Shown: positions 10,562-20,737 of the stretch, piece after piece
How positions within the stretch are numbered: position 1 is the first letter of the stretch
Layout: each line of letters starts with the position of its first letter
NCBI RefSeq assembly: GCF_014131695.1
Contig: NZ_CP036346.1
Span: forward strand, 1,922,001 to 1,986,000
From: Thomasclavelia ramosa DSM 1402
GTDB taxonomy: Bacteria; Bacillota_I; Bacilli_A; Erysipelotrichales; Coprobacillaceae
Direction: 5' to 3'
Length of the DNA: 64,000 nt
Program-made: the position numbers and the translations under genes
Notes under the pieces: model-generated
What the model saw: only the letters and a program-made list of their open reading frames with translations
Told to the model about the DNA's origin: nothing
The model's database searches: none

Positions 10562-11765
10562 TTTCAAAACCAAATTCTTTAGCCAAACCACCTAAAGAAG
10601 TTTCCTTATACGCACTATTTAAATCTTTTCCTGTTTCTTTCATCACCCGAACAACCGCATCAAAAGAAACTTTATTTTTTCTCAAGTAACCCAGCTGCTT
10701 AGCATACATCGCCGCATCCATTGCTCTAAGTGCACCAAAACCATTACGCTCAATACAAGGAATTTGAACATAGCCGCCTACAGGATCACATGTTAAACCA
10801 AGATTATGTTCTAAGCCCATTTCACCAGCATATTGAATCAGATTATTATTAAGTTCTAAAATCCAGCCATAAGCAGCCGCTGCCATTGCACAAGCACTTC
10901 CGATTTCTGCCTGACAACCACCATCAGCGCCAGAAATAGTTGCATTTGTTTTAATAACATTGCCAAATATTCCAGCTACTGCTAATGCTTTTATAATCTC
11001 TTTTCGAGGAATTTCTAATTGTTTGTAACAATAATATAAGACTGCTGGTAAAACTCCGCTAGCTCCACATGTCGGTGCAGTAACAATACGATGTCCACTG
11101 GCATTTTCTTCACTAACCGCATAAGCATAACTACTAACTAATAAGCGATCTCGTTCTCCACTACGACGTGTGTTGATTGCTTGTTGATACATTGATTTAG
11201 CAACTCTTTTCAATCCCAGTTTTCCTGGAATAACTCCCGTTGTTGATAATCCAGCTTCAACACAAGCAAACATTGCATTTAGTACTTCAAATAAATAAGC
11301 TTTAAAATGCTCATCTTCATACTCGATTGTATAATCATATAAATTGATTCCTTTACGATCACAATATTCTAAAATTTCCGTTAAATTACCATGCGGATAT
11401 ACTTGCTTAGAAGGTTGCAAAGAACTATCATCATACATTAAAGCTCCACCACCTACTGAATAAACTGTAATTTTATCAAGCAATTGATTTTCCCGATATA
11501 TTTCAAAAATCATCCCATTTGGATGTTTAGGTAATGCTGTATTAACAAAGTGTATCTTAACACTATCTTTACCTAAAGTTTCTTCAATAATGTAATCTGT
11601 TAAATGGCCTTTCCCTGTCAATGCTAACGAGCCATGTAGATATACTTCAAAATGTGTAGCCTGAGGATAGGTTTCCTTAACCTTTAATGCCGCTCTTTGT
11701 GGTCCCATCGTATGGGACGAAGATGGTCCAACCCCAATTTTATATAACTCTCTTAATGATTCCAT
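10551..11765 (-). CDS. sdaA: L-serine dehydratase, single-chain iron-sulfur type
   Basis: This 404-residue protein joins the beta domain (SVGPSSSHT-type motif VGPSSSHTMGP, residues 12-22) and the alpha domain (RIVTAPTCGASGVLPA) in one chain, whereas Bacillus splits them into SdaAB and SdaAA. Conserved cysteines for the oxygen-labile 4Fe-4S cluster are in TCGASG, GGCQAEIGSACAM and TCDPVGGYVQIPC. It deaminates L-serine to pyruvate and ammonia in the cytoplasm. A clean AGGAGG site sets the start; it follows holA by 8 bases. Confidence 0.95.
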   Translation of the reverse strand: MESLRELYKIGVGPSSSHTMGPQRAALKVKETYPQATHFEVYLHGSLALTGKGHLTDYIIEETLGKDSVKIHFVNTALPKHPNGMIFEIYRENQLLDKITVYSVGGGALMYDDSSLQPSKQVYPHGNLTEILEYCDRKGINLYDYTIEYEDEHFKAYLFEVLNAMFACVEAGLSTTGVIPGKLGLKRVAKSMYQQAINTRRSGERDRLLVSSYAYAVSEENASGHRIVTAPTCGASGVLPAVLYYCYKQLEIPRKEIIKALAVAGIFGNVIKTNATISGADGGCQAEIGSACAMAAAAYGWILELNNNLIQYAGEMGLEHNLGLTCDPVGGYVQIPCIERNGFGALRAMDAAMYAKQLGYLRKNKVSFDAVVRVMKETGKDLNSAYKETSLGGLAKEFGFENED

Positions 11766-11773
11766 AATACCTC

Positions 11774-12721
11774 CTAAATTCTTACCATAAATAATTCTAA
11801 ACCCATTTTTTTATCCATTTTACCTGTTTTGATTTCTACATCAAGACGTGATAAATCATCTAAACATTGCAATAATTCATTTAAATCAAAATCTTTTCCT
11901 TCTTGACGAACATATTTTAATCGGTAAGGATTAACTCCCAGTATTTTTCCAATTTCTTTATCATTATAACCTTTACGATCCAATAATTTAACTTGGTAAA
12001 TTAGCCGCATTTGACCCGCTATAAGAACAATCAACTTAATTGGTTCCTCATTTAAAATCATTAGATCATGATAAATCGAAAACATTTTTCTTCGATCTTT
12101 TTGAAGAATCGCACTAGTTAATGCAAAAACATTTTCATCCAACGGCTTACTTACCAATTCATCAACAATATCATATGTAATATGTTTGCTGTACAAACAT
12201 AGTTTTTCCACCTCAAGAGCAACATTATTCAAACTATCTCCTAAACGACTCAATAATAATTCTAATGCATCATCATCGATCGTTGCATCTCGACGTCTGA
12301 TTGCTTGACGTGTACTGTCTGATAGCTTATAATGATTAACTTTATCTATTTCAAAAAATTGTGCTTGTTTACGTAAATTTTTAACAATTTTTTTACGCTC
12401 ATCAAAATCTTTACCAACATGATAAATTACAAATATTACTTCTTCACTATTAATTAAACATTTTTCAAAATACTCTAACTCATTATTATCTTTTTTTACT
12501 TTCTTTGTCGTTAAAAAATAAGGGTTTTTCAACACAACCATTTTCTTGTCGGTTAAAAAAGGAGGTGTGATCAAATCTTCATAAACTTCTTCTAAACTAT
12601 CTTCATTAGCCCGATATGTTGAAATATTCATATTATCCTCATTACAATCATATTCTTTTTTTAAAGACTGTAATTTTTGTTCCATCAAAAAACTTTCTTC
12701 ACCATATATTACAAATATCAT
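11774..12721 (-). CDS. holA: DNA polymerase III delta subunit
   Basis: This 315-residue protein opens clamp rings within the clamp loader. It has the HolA N-terminal pattern FVIYGEESFLMEQKLQSLKK without an intact P-loop, the middle DDDALELLLSRLGDSLNNVALEVEKL helical region and the C-terminal collar domain. Its position directly after comEC is the usual Firmicutes order. The start follows a GGAGGAACG site. Confidence 0.95.
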   Translation of the reverse strand: MIFVIYGEESFLMEQKLQSLKKEYDCNEDNMNISTYRANEDSLEEVYEDLITPPFLTDKKMVVLKNPYFLTTKKVKKDNNELEYFEKCLINSEEVIFVIYHVGKDFDERKKIVKNLRKQAQFFEIDKVNHYKLSDSTRQAIRRRDATIDDDALELLLSRLGDSLNNVALEVEKLCLYSKHITYDIVDELVSKPLDENVFALTSAILQKDRRKMFSIYHDLMILNEEPIKLIVLIAGQMRLIYQVKLLDRKGYNDKEIGKILGVNPYRLKYVRQEGKDFDLNELLQCLDDLSRLDVEIKTGKMDKKMGLELFMVRI

Positions 12722-12756
12722 TTATCGTTCCTCCAACAGTAATAATTATAGACTAT

Positions 12757-14763
12757 TTAATCATTAAAGTCATTGAAAATATAATTATCATCACCATAAT
12801 AAACAATCTTCACCATGCCCATTTCATCACTACGATAAACCTTTACTCCATAATCATTTAAGCGGGTAATTACATCATCATGGGGATGACCATAATAATT
12901 ATCTTTACCACAGCTAATTAGGGCAATTTTAGGTTTTATTGCATTTAAAAAAGCTGCACTAGTCCCCGTATTACTGCCATGGTGGGAAACCTTTAATACA
13001 TCAATTTTAAGCTCTGGATAATCGTTGATCAACTGTCGTTCTACTGCATTGGATATATCCCCTGTAAATAAATATTTCAACTTATTGATCGTTACCAACA
13101 AAACTAACGAACTATCATTATTATCTGTTGATTCAGGTGTTTTCAGTATCTCAATTTCTACCTGCCCAATTTTAAATTTATCTTGGTATGATGTAATAGT
13201 ATGTCCAATTTCAATTTGATCCGCAAGTGACTGATAAGCTCCACTATGATCAAAATCATCATGAGAAATAAAAACATGATCTAATTTAAACACTCCTACC
13301 GAACGTAAATATGGTACTAATGTTAAAGCAGCTAGATCTTTATTTCGCAATCCCCCAGTATCGATTAAAATATTTCCTTGATTATAAGGCTGTTGAATAA
13401 AAAAACAATCACCTTGACCTACATCAATCATAACCACTTGACCAAAAGTCTGATAGTATGGTTTAAAATAAAACATGATCACTAAACTTAGCAGTAATAG
13501 AATCTCACGGTGAATTCGCTGTTTAATATTTATTTTGACTATTAATTTAAAATAAATATAGTAATATCCTAAAATAAAAAATAAAGATGGTTTAGAAAAA
13601 TTAATAAAAAAAGAGAAGTCCGTACTAAAAACAACAATATTATCTAGAACTTCAATTACTAGACTAATAACCGGTTTAAAGAAATTACCAAAAATCACAT
13701 ATAACCATAGCAGTTGATATAACACTGAAATCAGTGGTGTTAAAATAATCCCTAAAAACAATGACAGTATATTAATTCGATATTGAATCGAAATAACGAT
13801 TGGTACGCTAGCTCCATAAACTATCTCATTCAGGTACCTATGATGATTAATCAAAATAATTATTAAATACATAAAATAGGAAAAAACAAAAGATAAATTA
13901 TAAATAATATATGGATTCATAAATACAAAAAACATAGCAACAAGACTAAAGCAGTCTAATTGATTTAGATACTTTTTAAACAAAGTCATCAAAAGCATTA
14001 CTAAATACGCCCGCATAAAAGAAATATTATATGGAATAATATACATATACACACCAATTATAATTAGACTGAGGTAATTAATTAAATATTCCGGTAATAA
14101 AAAAATTAATACTTTTTTAATCAACCTTCTTAATATATGAATATGTAGTCCTGACAAAGCAAACAAATGAACAATCGACAACTCTGTTAATTGATGATAA
14201 TAATCATTGATCATTTCATCTCTTATTCCCAAAATAAACATGCTTGCATAACTATTAACTAGCTCTTTACCGTCTATTCGTTTTTGAAGTTTTTGAAAAA
14301 GCGTATTATGTTTTTGACTATTTATAAGGCGTAGTAAAGATGCATTATTAGTAATCCCTTGACTATACAAATAGTTACGATAATCAAATGCGTTATCGTT
14401 TGTTGCACGACTAATTTCAAAATAATTAACCTCAATTTCTAATTCATCACCAACTTCATAGCCAATAAACTCACCATATACTTTGATCTTTGTTTTTGTT
14501 GTTTTCAATACAATGCTCTTTTCATCCCTACTAATTATATACCCGCTTATAATTGGTTCATCGGTCGGCTGAGGCCACCTAATAAACACTAAAAAGAAAA
14601 TCATAACCAGCCCTATCGTTACAAGTCGCCCCCACCCAAAATGACGAATTATAAAGAACGCATAAATAATTAAGAGCACTAAAAAAACTGGATGAATCAA
14701 CATGACCAAAACACCTAACAAACATGCTACCGCATAGTAAATCAAATGATATCTTAAAGACAT
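12757..14763 (-). CDS. comEC: Competence protein ComEC/Rec2
   Basis: This 668-residue membrane protein is the DNA-uptake channel of competence. It has N-terminal membrane segments, the OB-like DUF4131 region (about 65-130), the Competence domain with LFALSGLHIHIL (around 200) and about eight further membrane helices. A C-terminal metallo-beta-lactamase-like domain carries VMIDVGQGDCFFIQQP and SHDDFDHSG, likely the nuclease that degrades the non-transported strand. It overlaps the end of comEA by 10 bases. The frame is intact, so the uptake machinery is probably functional or recently so. Confidence 0.95.
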   Translation of the reverse strand: MSLRYHLIYYAVACLLGVLVMLIHPVFLVLLIIYAFFIIRHFGWGRLVTIGLVMIFFLVFIRWPQPTDEPIISGYIISRDEKSIVLKTTKTKIKVYGEFIGYEVGDELEIEVNYFEISRATNDNAFDYRNYLYSQGITNNASLLRLINSQKHNTLFQKLQKRIDGKELVNSYASMFILGIRDEMINDYYHQLTELSIVHLFALSGLHIHILRRLIKKVLIFLLPEYLINYLSLIIIGVYMYIIPYNISFMRAYLVMLLMTLFKKYLNQLDCFSLVAMFFVFMNPYIIYNLSFVFSYFMYLIIILINHHRYLNEIVYGASVPIVISIQYRINILSLFLGIILTPLISVLYQLLWLYVIFGNFFKPVISLVIEVLDNIVVFSTDFSFFINFSKPSLFFILGYYYIYFKLIVKINIKQRIHREILLLLSLVIMFYFKPYYQTFGQVVMIDVGQGDCFFIQQPYNQGNILIDTGGLRNKDLAALTLVPYLRSVGVFKLDHVFISHDDFDHSGAYQSLADQIEIGHTITSYQDKFKIGQVEIEILKTPESTDNNDSSLVLLVTINKLKYLFTGDISNAVERQLINDYPELKIDVLKVSHHGSNTGTSAAFLNAIKPKIALISCGKDNYYGHPHDDVITRLNDYGVKVYRSDEMGMVKIVYYGDDNYIFNDFND

Positions 14764-15212
14764 AATAACTCCCTTATTCGCAAATAAGTTTTTTCTCCTA
14801 TCCCTGATACTTCTTTTATCTCTTCGATGGTAGCAAATGGGTGTTCATTACGATAATCAATAATTTTATCTGCAGTTTTTGGCCCAATTCCCTTAATCGT
14901 CATCAATTGTTCTTTTGATGCATGATTTAAAGAAATTAAATTTTTATTTATAGGGATATAAAAAACTGTTTGGCTATCCAAAACAGTTTTTTGATCAAAT
15001 CCATAAACATTATCAGTATTTAATGCTTTAAATACATCTTCGATTGTTGGTGAAGAATTAAATACTAAAGTTTCATTATACTTACCTTCAACAATTATTT
15101 TTACTTGTGGATCTGATTCAATTTCATTTAATGATGTTTCAGGCAATGTAAATGAATAAACAGTTGAGATAATTAAAATAATTAACAAACCAATAATTTC
15201 ATGTTTTTTCAC
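14754..15212 (-). CDS. comEA: Competence DNA receptor ComEA
   Basis: ComEA is a membrane-anchored double-strand DNA receptor. The 152-residue product has one N-terminal membrane helix (IIGLLIILIISTVYSF), an SLBB-like domain (about 35-85) and a C-terminal helix-hairpin-helix pair starting at LNHASKEQLMTIKGIGPKTA. I choose GTG 15212: it follows a GGAGG site, and the longer alternative from 15257 would run backward through a terminator hairpin into ruvB. Confidence 0.93.
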   Translation of the reverse strand: MKKHEIIGLLIILIISTVYSFTLPETSLNEIESDPQVKIIVEGKYNETLVFNSSPTIEDVFKALNTDNVYGFDQKTVLDSQTVFYIPINKNLISLNHASKEQLMTIKGIGPKTADKIIDYRNEHPFATIEEIKEVSGIGEKTYLRIRELLCL

Positions 15213-15222
15213 AATACCTCCA

Positions 15223-15246
15223 CAAAAAAAGACTGTAAAAACAGCC
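15223..15246 (-). terminator. Terminator between ruvB and comEA
   Basis: On the minus strand GGCTGT pairs with ACAGTC around a TTTT loop (15246-15231), followed by seven T residues. It separates ruvAB from the comEA operon. Confidence 0.75.
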
Positions 15247-16236
15247 TTATTCATCAATATTTATATTTAAATGTTTATATGCTTCACTCGTTGCAACACG
15301 ACCGCGAGGAGTTCTCTTTATCAAACCGATTTGAAGAAGATAAGGTTCGTAGACATCTTCTAATGTTTGTGGTTCTTCTCCAATTGAAGCTGCCAGAGAT
15401 TCCAGACCTACCGGTCCCCCCTTAAAGCGATGAATGATTCCTAACAAGTATTTATGATCCACATCATCTAGTCCTAATTGATCTACTTTAAGACGATCTA
15501 AAGCCTCAATCGTCCGCTCTTTACTGATAATTTCTTCACCGTTGAACTGTGCAAAATCTCGAACCCGTCTAAATAATCGATTAGCAATACGCGGTGTTCC
15601 GCGGGAACGCATCGCCAAAGCCGATTTAGCGTCATCATCCATTGGCATTGAGTAGACACGACTGGTCCGATCAATAATCGTTTTTAAATCCGTTTCATCG
15701 TAATATTCCAGTTTAGAAATAATTCCAAAACGGTCTCGTAATGGTGCTGACAGATCACCAGCTCTAGTTGTTGCTCCAACTAAAGTAAATGGCGGTAAAT
15801 CAATTCTTACTGAACGTGTTGATGCTTCTTTACCAATCACTACATCAACACAAAAATCTTCCATAGCTGGATAAAGAATTTCTTCAACCACTTTATTTAA
15901 ACGATGAATTTCATCAATAAATAAAACATCACCCGGTTCCAATGCTGTTAGAATAGCAACTAAATCACCAGTTTTTTCAATACTTGGACCAGTTGTAATT
16001 TTGATATTTGTCCCCATCTCATTAGCAATAATCATTGACATCGTTGTCTTTCCTAGTCCAGGAGGCCCGTACAATAACACATGATCTAGTGATTCGTCAC
16101 GCAGTTTAGCTGCCCCAACAAAAACTTTTAGATTTTCTTTTAAGTTAGTTTGACCAACATATTCATCGAATGATGAAGGACGCAAACTACTATCATCATC
16201 AATAACATTTGCATCAAGAATCTCATTCCTTGTCAT
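15247..16236 (-). CDS. ruvB: Holliday junction branch migration ATPase RuvB
   Basis: This 329-residue AAA+ motor of branch migration has Walker [10 protein letters not shown], Walker [12 protein letters not shown], sensor [20 protein letters not shown] with the arginine finger region, and the C-terminal winged helix ending in [16 protein letters not shown]. It follows ruvA by 10 bases and forms hexamers on RuvA-bound junctions. Confidence 0.99.
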   Translation of the reverse strand: MTRNEILDANVIDDDSSLRPSSFDEYVGQTNLKENLKVFVGAAKLRDESLDHVLLYGPPGLGKTTMSMIIANEMGTNIKITTGPSIEKTGDLVAILTALEPGDVLFIDEIHRLNKVVEEILYPAMEDFCVDVVIGKEASTRSVRIDLPPFTLVGATTRAGDLSAPLRDRFGIISKLEYYDETDLKTIIDRTSRVYSMPMDDDAKSALAMRSRGTPRIANRLFRRVRDFAQFNGEEIISKERTIEALDRLKVDQLGLDDVDHKYLLGIIHRFKGGPVGLESLAASIGEEPQTLEDVYEPYLLQIGLIKRTPRGRVATSEAYKHLNINIDE

Positions 16237-16246
16237 TTTCTACCTC

Positions 16247-16813
16247 CTACTTTACTAATAAACTTAAAGCTCTTTTTACATAACCGTTAGTATCTAGTTT
16301 TTCATTTAATAGGACTGCCAAAGCTTTATCCACTTCAGATTTTTTATAACCTAGGGCAATTAATACTTCAGCCGCCTCGTCTAAATCATTATTATTTATC
16401 AGTGTTGTTGCTGTTGGTGTATTTTTAAACTTACCTTGAAGATCTAAAATAATCTGCTGCGCTGCTTTTGGTCCAATTCCAGGAATTTTCTTTAAATATG
16501 CTACATTCCCTGTTTCAATTGCACTTATAATGCTTGTTACATCACCAGTAGCTAAAATTCCTATCGCTGTTTTACAACCAATCCCTTTGACCAGAATTAA
16601 TTTTAAAAACATTTCTTTTTCTTCACTTGTTTTAAATCCATATAATAATAATGCATCTTCTTTAACTTGTTGGTAAAGAAAAATCTTTATTTCTTTACCT
16701 CGTGTATATTCATATGGATTATTGACATATATCAAATAACCAATTCCACTATTTTCTACAACAATATGATCAATATTCATCTCAACTACCGTACCAATTA
16801 AGTAACTATACAT
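16247..16813 (-). CDS. ruvA: Holliday junction binding protein RuvA
   Basis: This 188-residue protein has the N-terminal OB fold (MYSYLIGTVVEMNIDHIVVE), tandem helix-hairpin-helix motifs (LVKGIGCKTAIGIL and LKKIPGIGPKAAQQIILDL) and the C-terminal domain III that docks RuvB. It tetramerises on four-way junctions. First gene of the ruvAB unit. Confidence 0.98.
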   Translation of the reverse strand: MYSYLIGTVVEMNIDHIVVENSGIGYLIYVNNPYEYTRGKEIKIFLYQQVKEDALLLYGFKTSEEKEMFLKLILVKGIGCKTAIGILATGDVTSIISAIETGNVAYLKKIPGIGPKAAQQIILDLQGKFKNTPTATTLINNNDLDEAAEVLIALGYKKSEVDKALAVLLNEKLDTNGYVKRALSLLVK

Positions 16814-16910
16814 TCCCTACTCCTTCACATTTACTATTATACAGCACATCGTACTGTTTTTTATCTCAAAATCGTTTCAAACCATTCTCAACAATTATAG
16901 CATTGTAAAA

Positions 16911-16941
16911 GAAAAAAACCAACTAGTATTACTAGCTGGTT
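16911..16941 (-). terminator. Terminator of obg
   Basis: An 11-bp imperfect stem (16917-16927 with 16931-16941, one mismatch) is followed by a T run on the minus strand. It overlaps the obg stop codon. Confidence 0.85.
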
Positions 16942-18223
16942 ACTCATAAAAATCAAATTCAAACTCACCGATAGCAACATTATCACCATCTTGAGCTCCG
17001 GCATTTCTAAGTGCATCATCAACACCCATATTACGCATTTTAATCAATAGTCGTTTTAATGAATCATCACTTACTAACGATGTCATTGCCACCATTCTCT
17101 CGATCTTCTTGCCAGTAATTTGCCAATTACCATTACCTAAATTATGTAATTCAAATGGTTTATCTTCCTCATCACCCATTGTATAAAGAACAGTATGTTC
17201 AACTTCATCTTCCATTGTGAAAGTTGGTGCAGTAGCTAACGCATCAGCAACCGCATATAAAACCTGATCTACACCATCATGAATAATAGCACTAATTGGG
17301 AAAATCTTAACATCTTCACCAACCTGTTTTTTAAAACGAACTAAATTTTCTTCAGCCCCTTCTTCATCCATTTTATTTGCTACAACGATTTGAGGACGTT
17401 CTAATAAACGATATTGATATTCACCAAGTTCTTTATTAATAGTAACATAATCCTCATATGGATCACGGCCATCGACTGCTCCCATATCAACAATATGAAC
17501 GATTACTCGACAACGTTCAATATGGCGCAAGAATTGATGCCCCAAACCTTTACCTTGAGCCGCTCCCTCAATCAATCCTGGTAAATCAGCCATAACAAAA
17601 CTACGTCCATCTTTTACTTGAACCACTCCTAAATTAGGAACGATCGTAGTAAAATGATAATCTGCAATTTCCGGGCGTGCTCGTGAAACAACTGATAAGA
17701 GTGTTGATTTACCTACTGATGGAAAACCAACCAATCCCACATCCGCCAATAATTTCAATTCACAAATAAGATCGAAATTTTCACCAGGTTCACCACGCTC
17801 ACAAATTTGTGGTGCAGGATTCCGTGAAGTTGCAAAACGCGCATTTCCGCGACCACCACGGCCACCTTTAGCAATTACAACACGTTGCTTATCTTCGGTT
17901 AAATCCGCCATGATCTGCCCAGTTTCTTCATTAAGAATCATTGTTCCAACCGGTACTTTAATGACCGTATCAATAGCATCTTTACCATGCATTTTTTTAG
18001 CCATCCCATTTTGACCAGATGGTGCCTTATATAATCGATTATATTTCAAATCTAACAAAGTTGATAATGAGGTCGTCGCTTGAAAAATCACACTTCCACC
18101 ACGACCGCCATCACCTCCAGCTGGACCACCTTTTGGTACATGGGCCTCACGTCTAAAAGCTACTGTCCCGTCACCGCCTTTTCCAGCTTCAACTCTAATT
18201 TTTGCTTTATCAATAAACTGCAT
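16940..18223 (-). CDS. obg: GTPase Obg/CgtA
   Basis: This essential ribosome-assembly GTPase has 427 residues. Domains in order are the glycine-rich Obg fold ([19 protein letters not shown]...), the G domain with [25 protein letters not shown] and NKMD, and the C-terminal OCT domain. ATG 18223 follows an AGAGGTGG site, so the longer frame to 18262 is not used. It lies beyond a terminator after rpmA; the spo0B gene found between them in Bacillus is absent. Confidence 0.98.
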   Translation of the reverse strand: MQFIDKAKIRVEAGKGGDGTVAFRREAHVPKGGPAGGDGGRGGSVIFQATTSLSTLLDLKYNRLYKAPSGQNGMAKKMHGKDAIDTVIKVPVGTMILNEETGQIMADLTEDKQRVVIAKGGRGGRGNARFATSRNPAPQICERGEPGENFDLICELKLLADVGLVGFPSVGKSTLLSVVSRARPEIADYHFTTIVPNLGVVQVKDGRSFVMADLPGLIEGAAQGKGLGHQFLRHIERCRVIVHIVDMGAVDGRDPYEDYVTINKELGEYQYRLLERPQIVVANKMDEEGAEENLVRFKKQVGEDVKIFPISAIIHDGVDQVLYAVADALATAPTFTMEDEVEHTVLYTMGDEEDKPFELHNLGNGNWQITGKKIERMVAMTSLVSDDSLKRLLIKMRNMGVDDALRNAGAQDGDNVAIGEFEFDFYE

Positions 18224-18283
18224 ATATCCACCTCTTTTCATCTCTTTATTATTATGATACAAATAATCAGTTATTAGTACAAG

Positions 18284-18307
18284 AAAAAATCCCTTTGCAG
18301 GGATTTT
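18284..18307 (-). terminator. Terminator after rpmA
   Basis: The stem AAAATCCCT/AGGGATTTT (18286-18294 with 18299-18307) is followed by T residues on the minus strand. Confidence 0.85.
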
Positions 18308-18309
18308 AA

Positions 18310-18594
18310 TTATGCAGCTGGGTAAACAGAAACTTGTTTTCTATCTCTACCAAGTCTTTCGAATTTTACAACTCCATCAACTGTAGCAAATAAAGTGTCA
18401 TCTCCACCTTTTCCTACATTAGTACCTGGATGAACTTTAGTTCCTCTTTGTCTATAAATAATAGACCCTGCAGTACAAAATTGCCCGTCAGATAATTTAG
18501 CTCCTAATCTTTTTGATTTAGAATCACGACCATTTTTAGTTGACCCTACCCCTTTTTTAGAAGCGAATAATTGTAAATCTAATTTGAACATCAT
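18310..18594 (-). CDS. rpmA: 50S ribosomal protein bL27 with cleavable N-terminus
   Basis: This 94-residue precursor begins [19 protein letters not shown]. The extension ending LQLFA before SKKG is the Firmicutes form that must be cut by Prp so that the mature N-terminus can reach the peptidyl-transferase centre. The core [12 protein letters not shown] and GSIIYRQRG are typical of bL27. The protease gene lies immediately upstream. Confidence 0.98.
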   Translation of the reverse strand: MMFKLDLQLFASKKGVGSTKNGRDSKSKRLGAKLSDGQFCTAGSIIYRQRGTKVHPGTNVGKGGDDTLFATVDGVVKFERLGRDRKQVSVYPAA

Positions 18595-18597
18595 ATG

Positions 18598-18921
18598 TTA
18601 CACCTCCACTTTAGATATCTTAATAAATCGACCATAGCTTTCAACCATCGTTTCTAAAGTTACAACAAGTGTCTCTAGCACCACTTGACAAACTTCATCA
18701 GTATGATTGACAACTACATTTATATATCCTTCATTAATCTCAATCGTTCCTAAGCCTTTAGCTAAGAATCCTTTTTTTGCAAGCATATTCATTGCTCCAA
18801 TACCAACAGTAGAAACACCAGCACAAACTAAATCTTTACCATATTCTCCACTGTCAGCGTGACCTGTAATACTAAGATTAACAATTTGATTATTATTTTG
18901 TTTTACTAAAACCTTAATCAT
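18598..18921 (-). CDS. prp: bL27 N-terminal processing cysteine protease Prp
   Basis: This 107-residue YsxB-family protein cleaves the bL27 leader. The catalytic pair is visible as GHADSGEYG (His21) and LVCAGVSTV (Cys33). It sits between rplU and rpmA, 3 bases before rpmA, the universal order in Firmicutes that make the cleavable L27. Confidence 0.95.
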   Translation of the reverse strand: MIKVLVKQNNNQIVNLSITGHADSGEYGKDLVCAGVSTVGIGAMNMLAKKGFLAKGLGTIEINEGYINVVVNHTDEVCQVVLETLVVTLETMVESYGRFIKISKVEV

Positions 18922-18925
18922 TTGA

Positions 18926-19270
18926 TTAAGCTTCTGCAGTTTCTTCAGCAGCTTTTTTAGCAGTTTTATTAATTGTATTGATTACTAATTTTGTATAAGG
19001 TTGTCTATGACCTTGTTTTTTGTGGTAATGTTTTTTAGCGTTATATTTATAAATAACAACTTTCTTTTCTTTACCTTGTTTTTCAACAGTAGCTTCAACA
19101 GTAGCACCTTTTACATAAGGAGCACCTAATTTCATTGTTTTATCGCCTACAGCTAATACTTTATCAAAAACAACTTTTTCTCCTGCTTCAACATCTAATT
19201 TTTCTACAAAGATAGTATCTCCGGCTTCAACTTTTAATTGTTTTCCACCTGTTTCAATAATTGCGTACAT
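18926..19270 (-). CDS. rplU: 50S ribosomal protein bL21
   Basis: This bL21 has the start [18 protein letters not shown] and the C-terminal [19 protein letters not shown]. The 114-residue length includes an Ala/Glu-rich tail ([13 protein letters not shown]) longer than usual. First gene of rplU-prp-rpmA, with its own promoter and an autoregulatory-type leader. Confidence 0.97.
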   Translation of the reverse strand: MYAIIETGGKQLKVEAGDTIFVEKLDVEAGEKVVFDKVLAVGDKTMKLGAPYVKGATVEATVEKQGKEKKVVIYKYNAKKHYHKKQGHRQPYTKLVINTINKTAKKAAEETAEA

Positions 19271-19361
19271 ATCGCACCTCCTATAATATTCTAAGACTCG
19301 CCAACCAAGGCAGCATTGCTTTAATACCTTTTATGTGCGGTTGTAGCTAGAGGTCTACAAC
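19271..19361 (-). ncRNA. Ribosomal protein L21 leader (cis-regulatory RNA)
   Basis: The 90-base untranslated leader of rplU folds into at least one clear hairpin (GTTGTAG with CTACAAC, about 19357-19334), followed by a conserved-looking single-stranded part and the AGGAGGTG site. Position and layout match the known L21 leader of Firmicutes, in which the ribosomal protein is thought to bind its own mRNA. Assignment is by context; a covariance search was not run. Confidence 0.6.
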
Positions 19362-19367
19362 ACATGC

Positions 19368-19396
19368 ATTATATTATTTTTACCCATCAAAGTCAA
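19368..19396 (-). promoter_or_regulatory. Promoter of rplU-prp-rpmA
   Basis: TTGACT (19396-19391), 17-base spacer, TATAAT (19373-19368) on the minus strand. Confidence 0.85.
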
Positions 19397-20136
19397 TTAC
19401 TTTTTAAGTTTTTTATTAAATATTGAAGTACTTCTTTTTCACTATAACCATTCCCACCAATCAAATAATAATTTTCATATGGGCGGTAAAAACGGTAGTC
19501 ATGATTAATTTTAAGCCGATGATATTGATTATCATGCATCCTTTTCAAATATAATCTGATAATTATATAACGGAACTCTTTAATATATTGATAATTTATA
19601 TAGAGCAAATAAAAATAAACTAAGATATATCCCATTTGATTATATAATACAATCAAAACTGATAAAGAAAAAATTGAAACTTTAATTTGTAACTTGACTG
19701 CTCGATAATAATCTTTAAATAATGAAAAAACTAGTAATAATATTTTTGATCCATCAAGAGGATAAATCGGTAAGAGATTAAAAACAAATACTAATTGGTT
19801 AACTGCCAATAAATATTCGCTATCAAAAAATACTTTTATTACTATAAACATTCCCAAATGAGTAGATAGACCCGCCATGACTATTACCAGTTCTTCAATA
19901 ATATGATGAGTCCCATAATCATTTAAACTCAAAAAAGCTCCAAAAGGGAAAATCTCAACTTTCTCAATTTCAAAATTAAATTTTTTAGCAAAATAATAGT
20001 GTCCAAATTCATGAGTACAGACAATAAACAAAGCACTCAAATAAGCAAATAAATTGTCATTTAACCAAGCAGCGATTAGATAAATCAAAGTAAAAGGATG
20101 GATATACCAATCACTCCATCCTTTGATACTCTTCAT
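19393..20136 (-). CDS. spoIVFB: SpoIVFB-like site-2 protease (M50 family)
   Basis: This 247-residue polytopic membrane metalloprotease has zinc motif HEFGH (H42, E43, H46) and the second motif NLLPIYPLDG with D128. In spore formers SpoIVFB cleaves pro-sigma-K in the mother cell. It overlaps the SpoIVFA-like gene by 26 bases and lies directly before rplU, as in Bacillus. No CBS domain is evident; the C-terminal 60 residues are basic and cytoplasmic. Whether this species cuts pro-sigma-K is inference. Confidence 0.88.
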   Translation of the reverse strand: MKSIKGWSDWYIHPFTLIYLIAAWLNDNLFAYLSALFIVCTHEFGHYYFAKKFNFEIEKVEIFPFGAFLSLNDYGTHHIIEELVIVMAGLSTHLGMFIVIKVFFDSEYLLAVNQLVFVFNLLPIYPLDGSKILLLVFSLFKDYYRAVKLQIKVSIFSLSVLIVLYNQMGYILVYFYLLYINYQYIKEFRYIIIRLYLKRMHDNQYHRLKINHDYRFYRPYENYYLIGGNGYSEKEVLQYLIKNLKSN

Positions 20137-20689
20137 AACTAATTTCCTTACCTAAATGTTCAAACTGTAAAACAAACTGATCTTGATAACTACCTAAAAC
20201 CATCCCTTGATCTACCTCGTCATACAATGTCACCATTACATTATCAATATTACTATAAGTAATTTCTACATCATTCTTGCCTAGAATTACTACATATCCG
20301 CTCAAGTTTTCATCATTACCAGTTGCAATTACGCGCCCAGCTTCAATACTTAATACCTCATTACTATTATTTTTATAATAGTCATCTTTAACATGCTGAT
20401 ACTCCACGCCACTAGAAACACTAACATCATCACTTGGCAAAAAAGAAAATAAATTATCAGATATCCAGCTTGTTACCGCTTTATAATTAGTATCATTCAA
20501 AATCATTTTCTTAATATTAGAATCCGGATTGATTTTAATATATGACATTGATACTAAAACCACTAAAATTACGACCATAAACTTTACCATAAAATTATAG
20601 AATCGCTTAAAATTATCATCATTTAATGGCTTTTTATTAGTGCCCCGGCGCTTTTGCATTCTTTTTCTTACATCATCTAGATCACTCAT
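20111..20689 (-). CDS. spoIVFA: SpoIVFA-like membrane protein with degenerate M23 domain
   Basis: This 192-residue protein has a basic cytoplasmic N-terminus (VRKRMQKRRGTNKK), one membrane helix (about 33-50) and an outer domain resembling an inactive lysostaphin/M23 fold (AGRVIATGNDENLSGYVVIL, then YDEVDQGMVLGSY). In Bacillus SpoIVFA anchors and inhibits SpoIVFB. It overlaps spoIVFB, and the metal ligands of true M23 enzymes are not present. The homology is distant, but the context is strong. Confidence 0.8.
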   Translation of the reverse strand: MSDLDDVRKRMQKRRGTNKKPLNDDNFKRFYNFMVKFMVVILVVLVSMSYIKINPDSNIKKMILNDTNYKAVTSWISDNLFSFLPSDDVSVSSGVEYQHVKDDYYKNNSNEVLSIEAGRVIATGNDENLSGYVVILGKNDVEITYSNIDNVMVTLYDEVDQGMVLGSYQDQFVLQFEHLGKEISYEEYQRME

Positions 20690-20737
20690 TCTATCACCTA
20701 TTCCATTATATGAATCTGATGATATTAAAGACGTTAA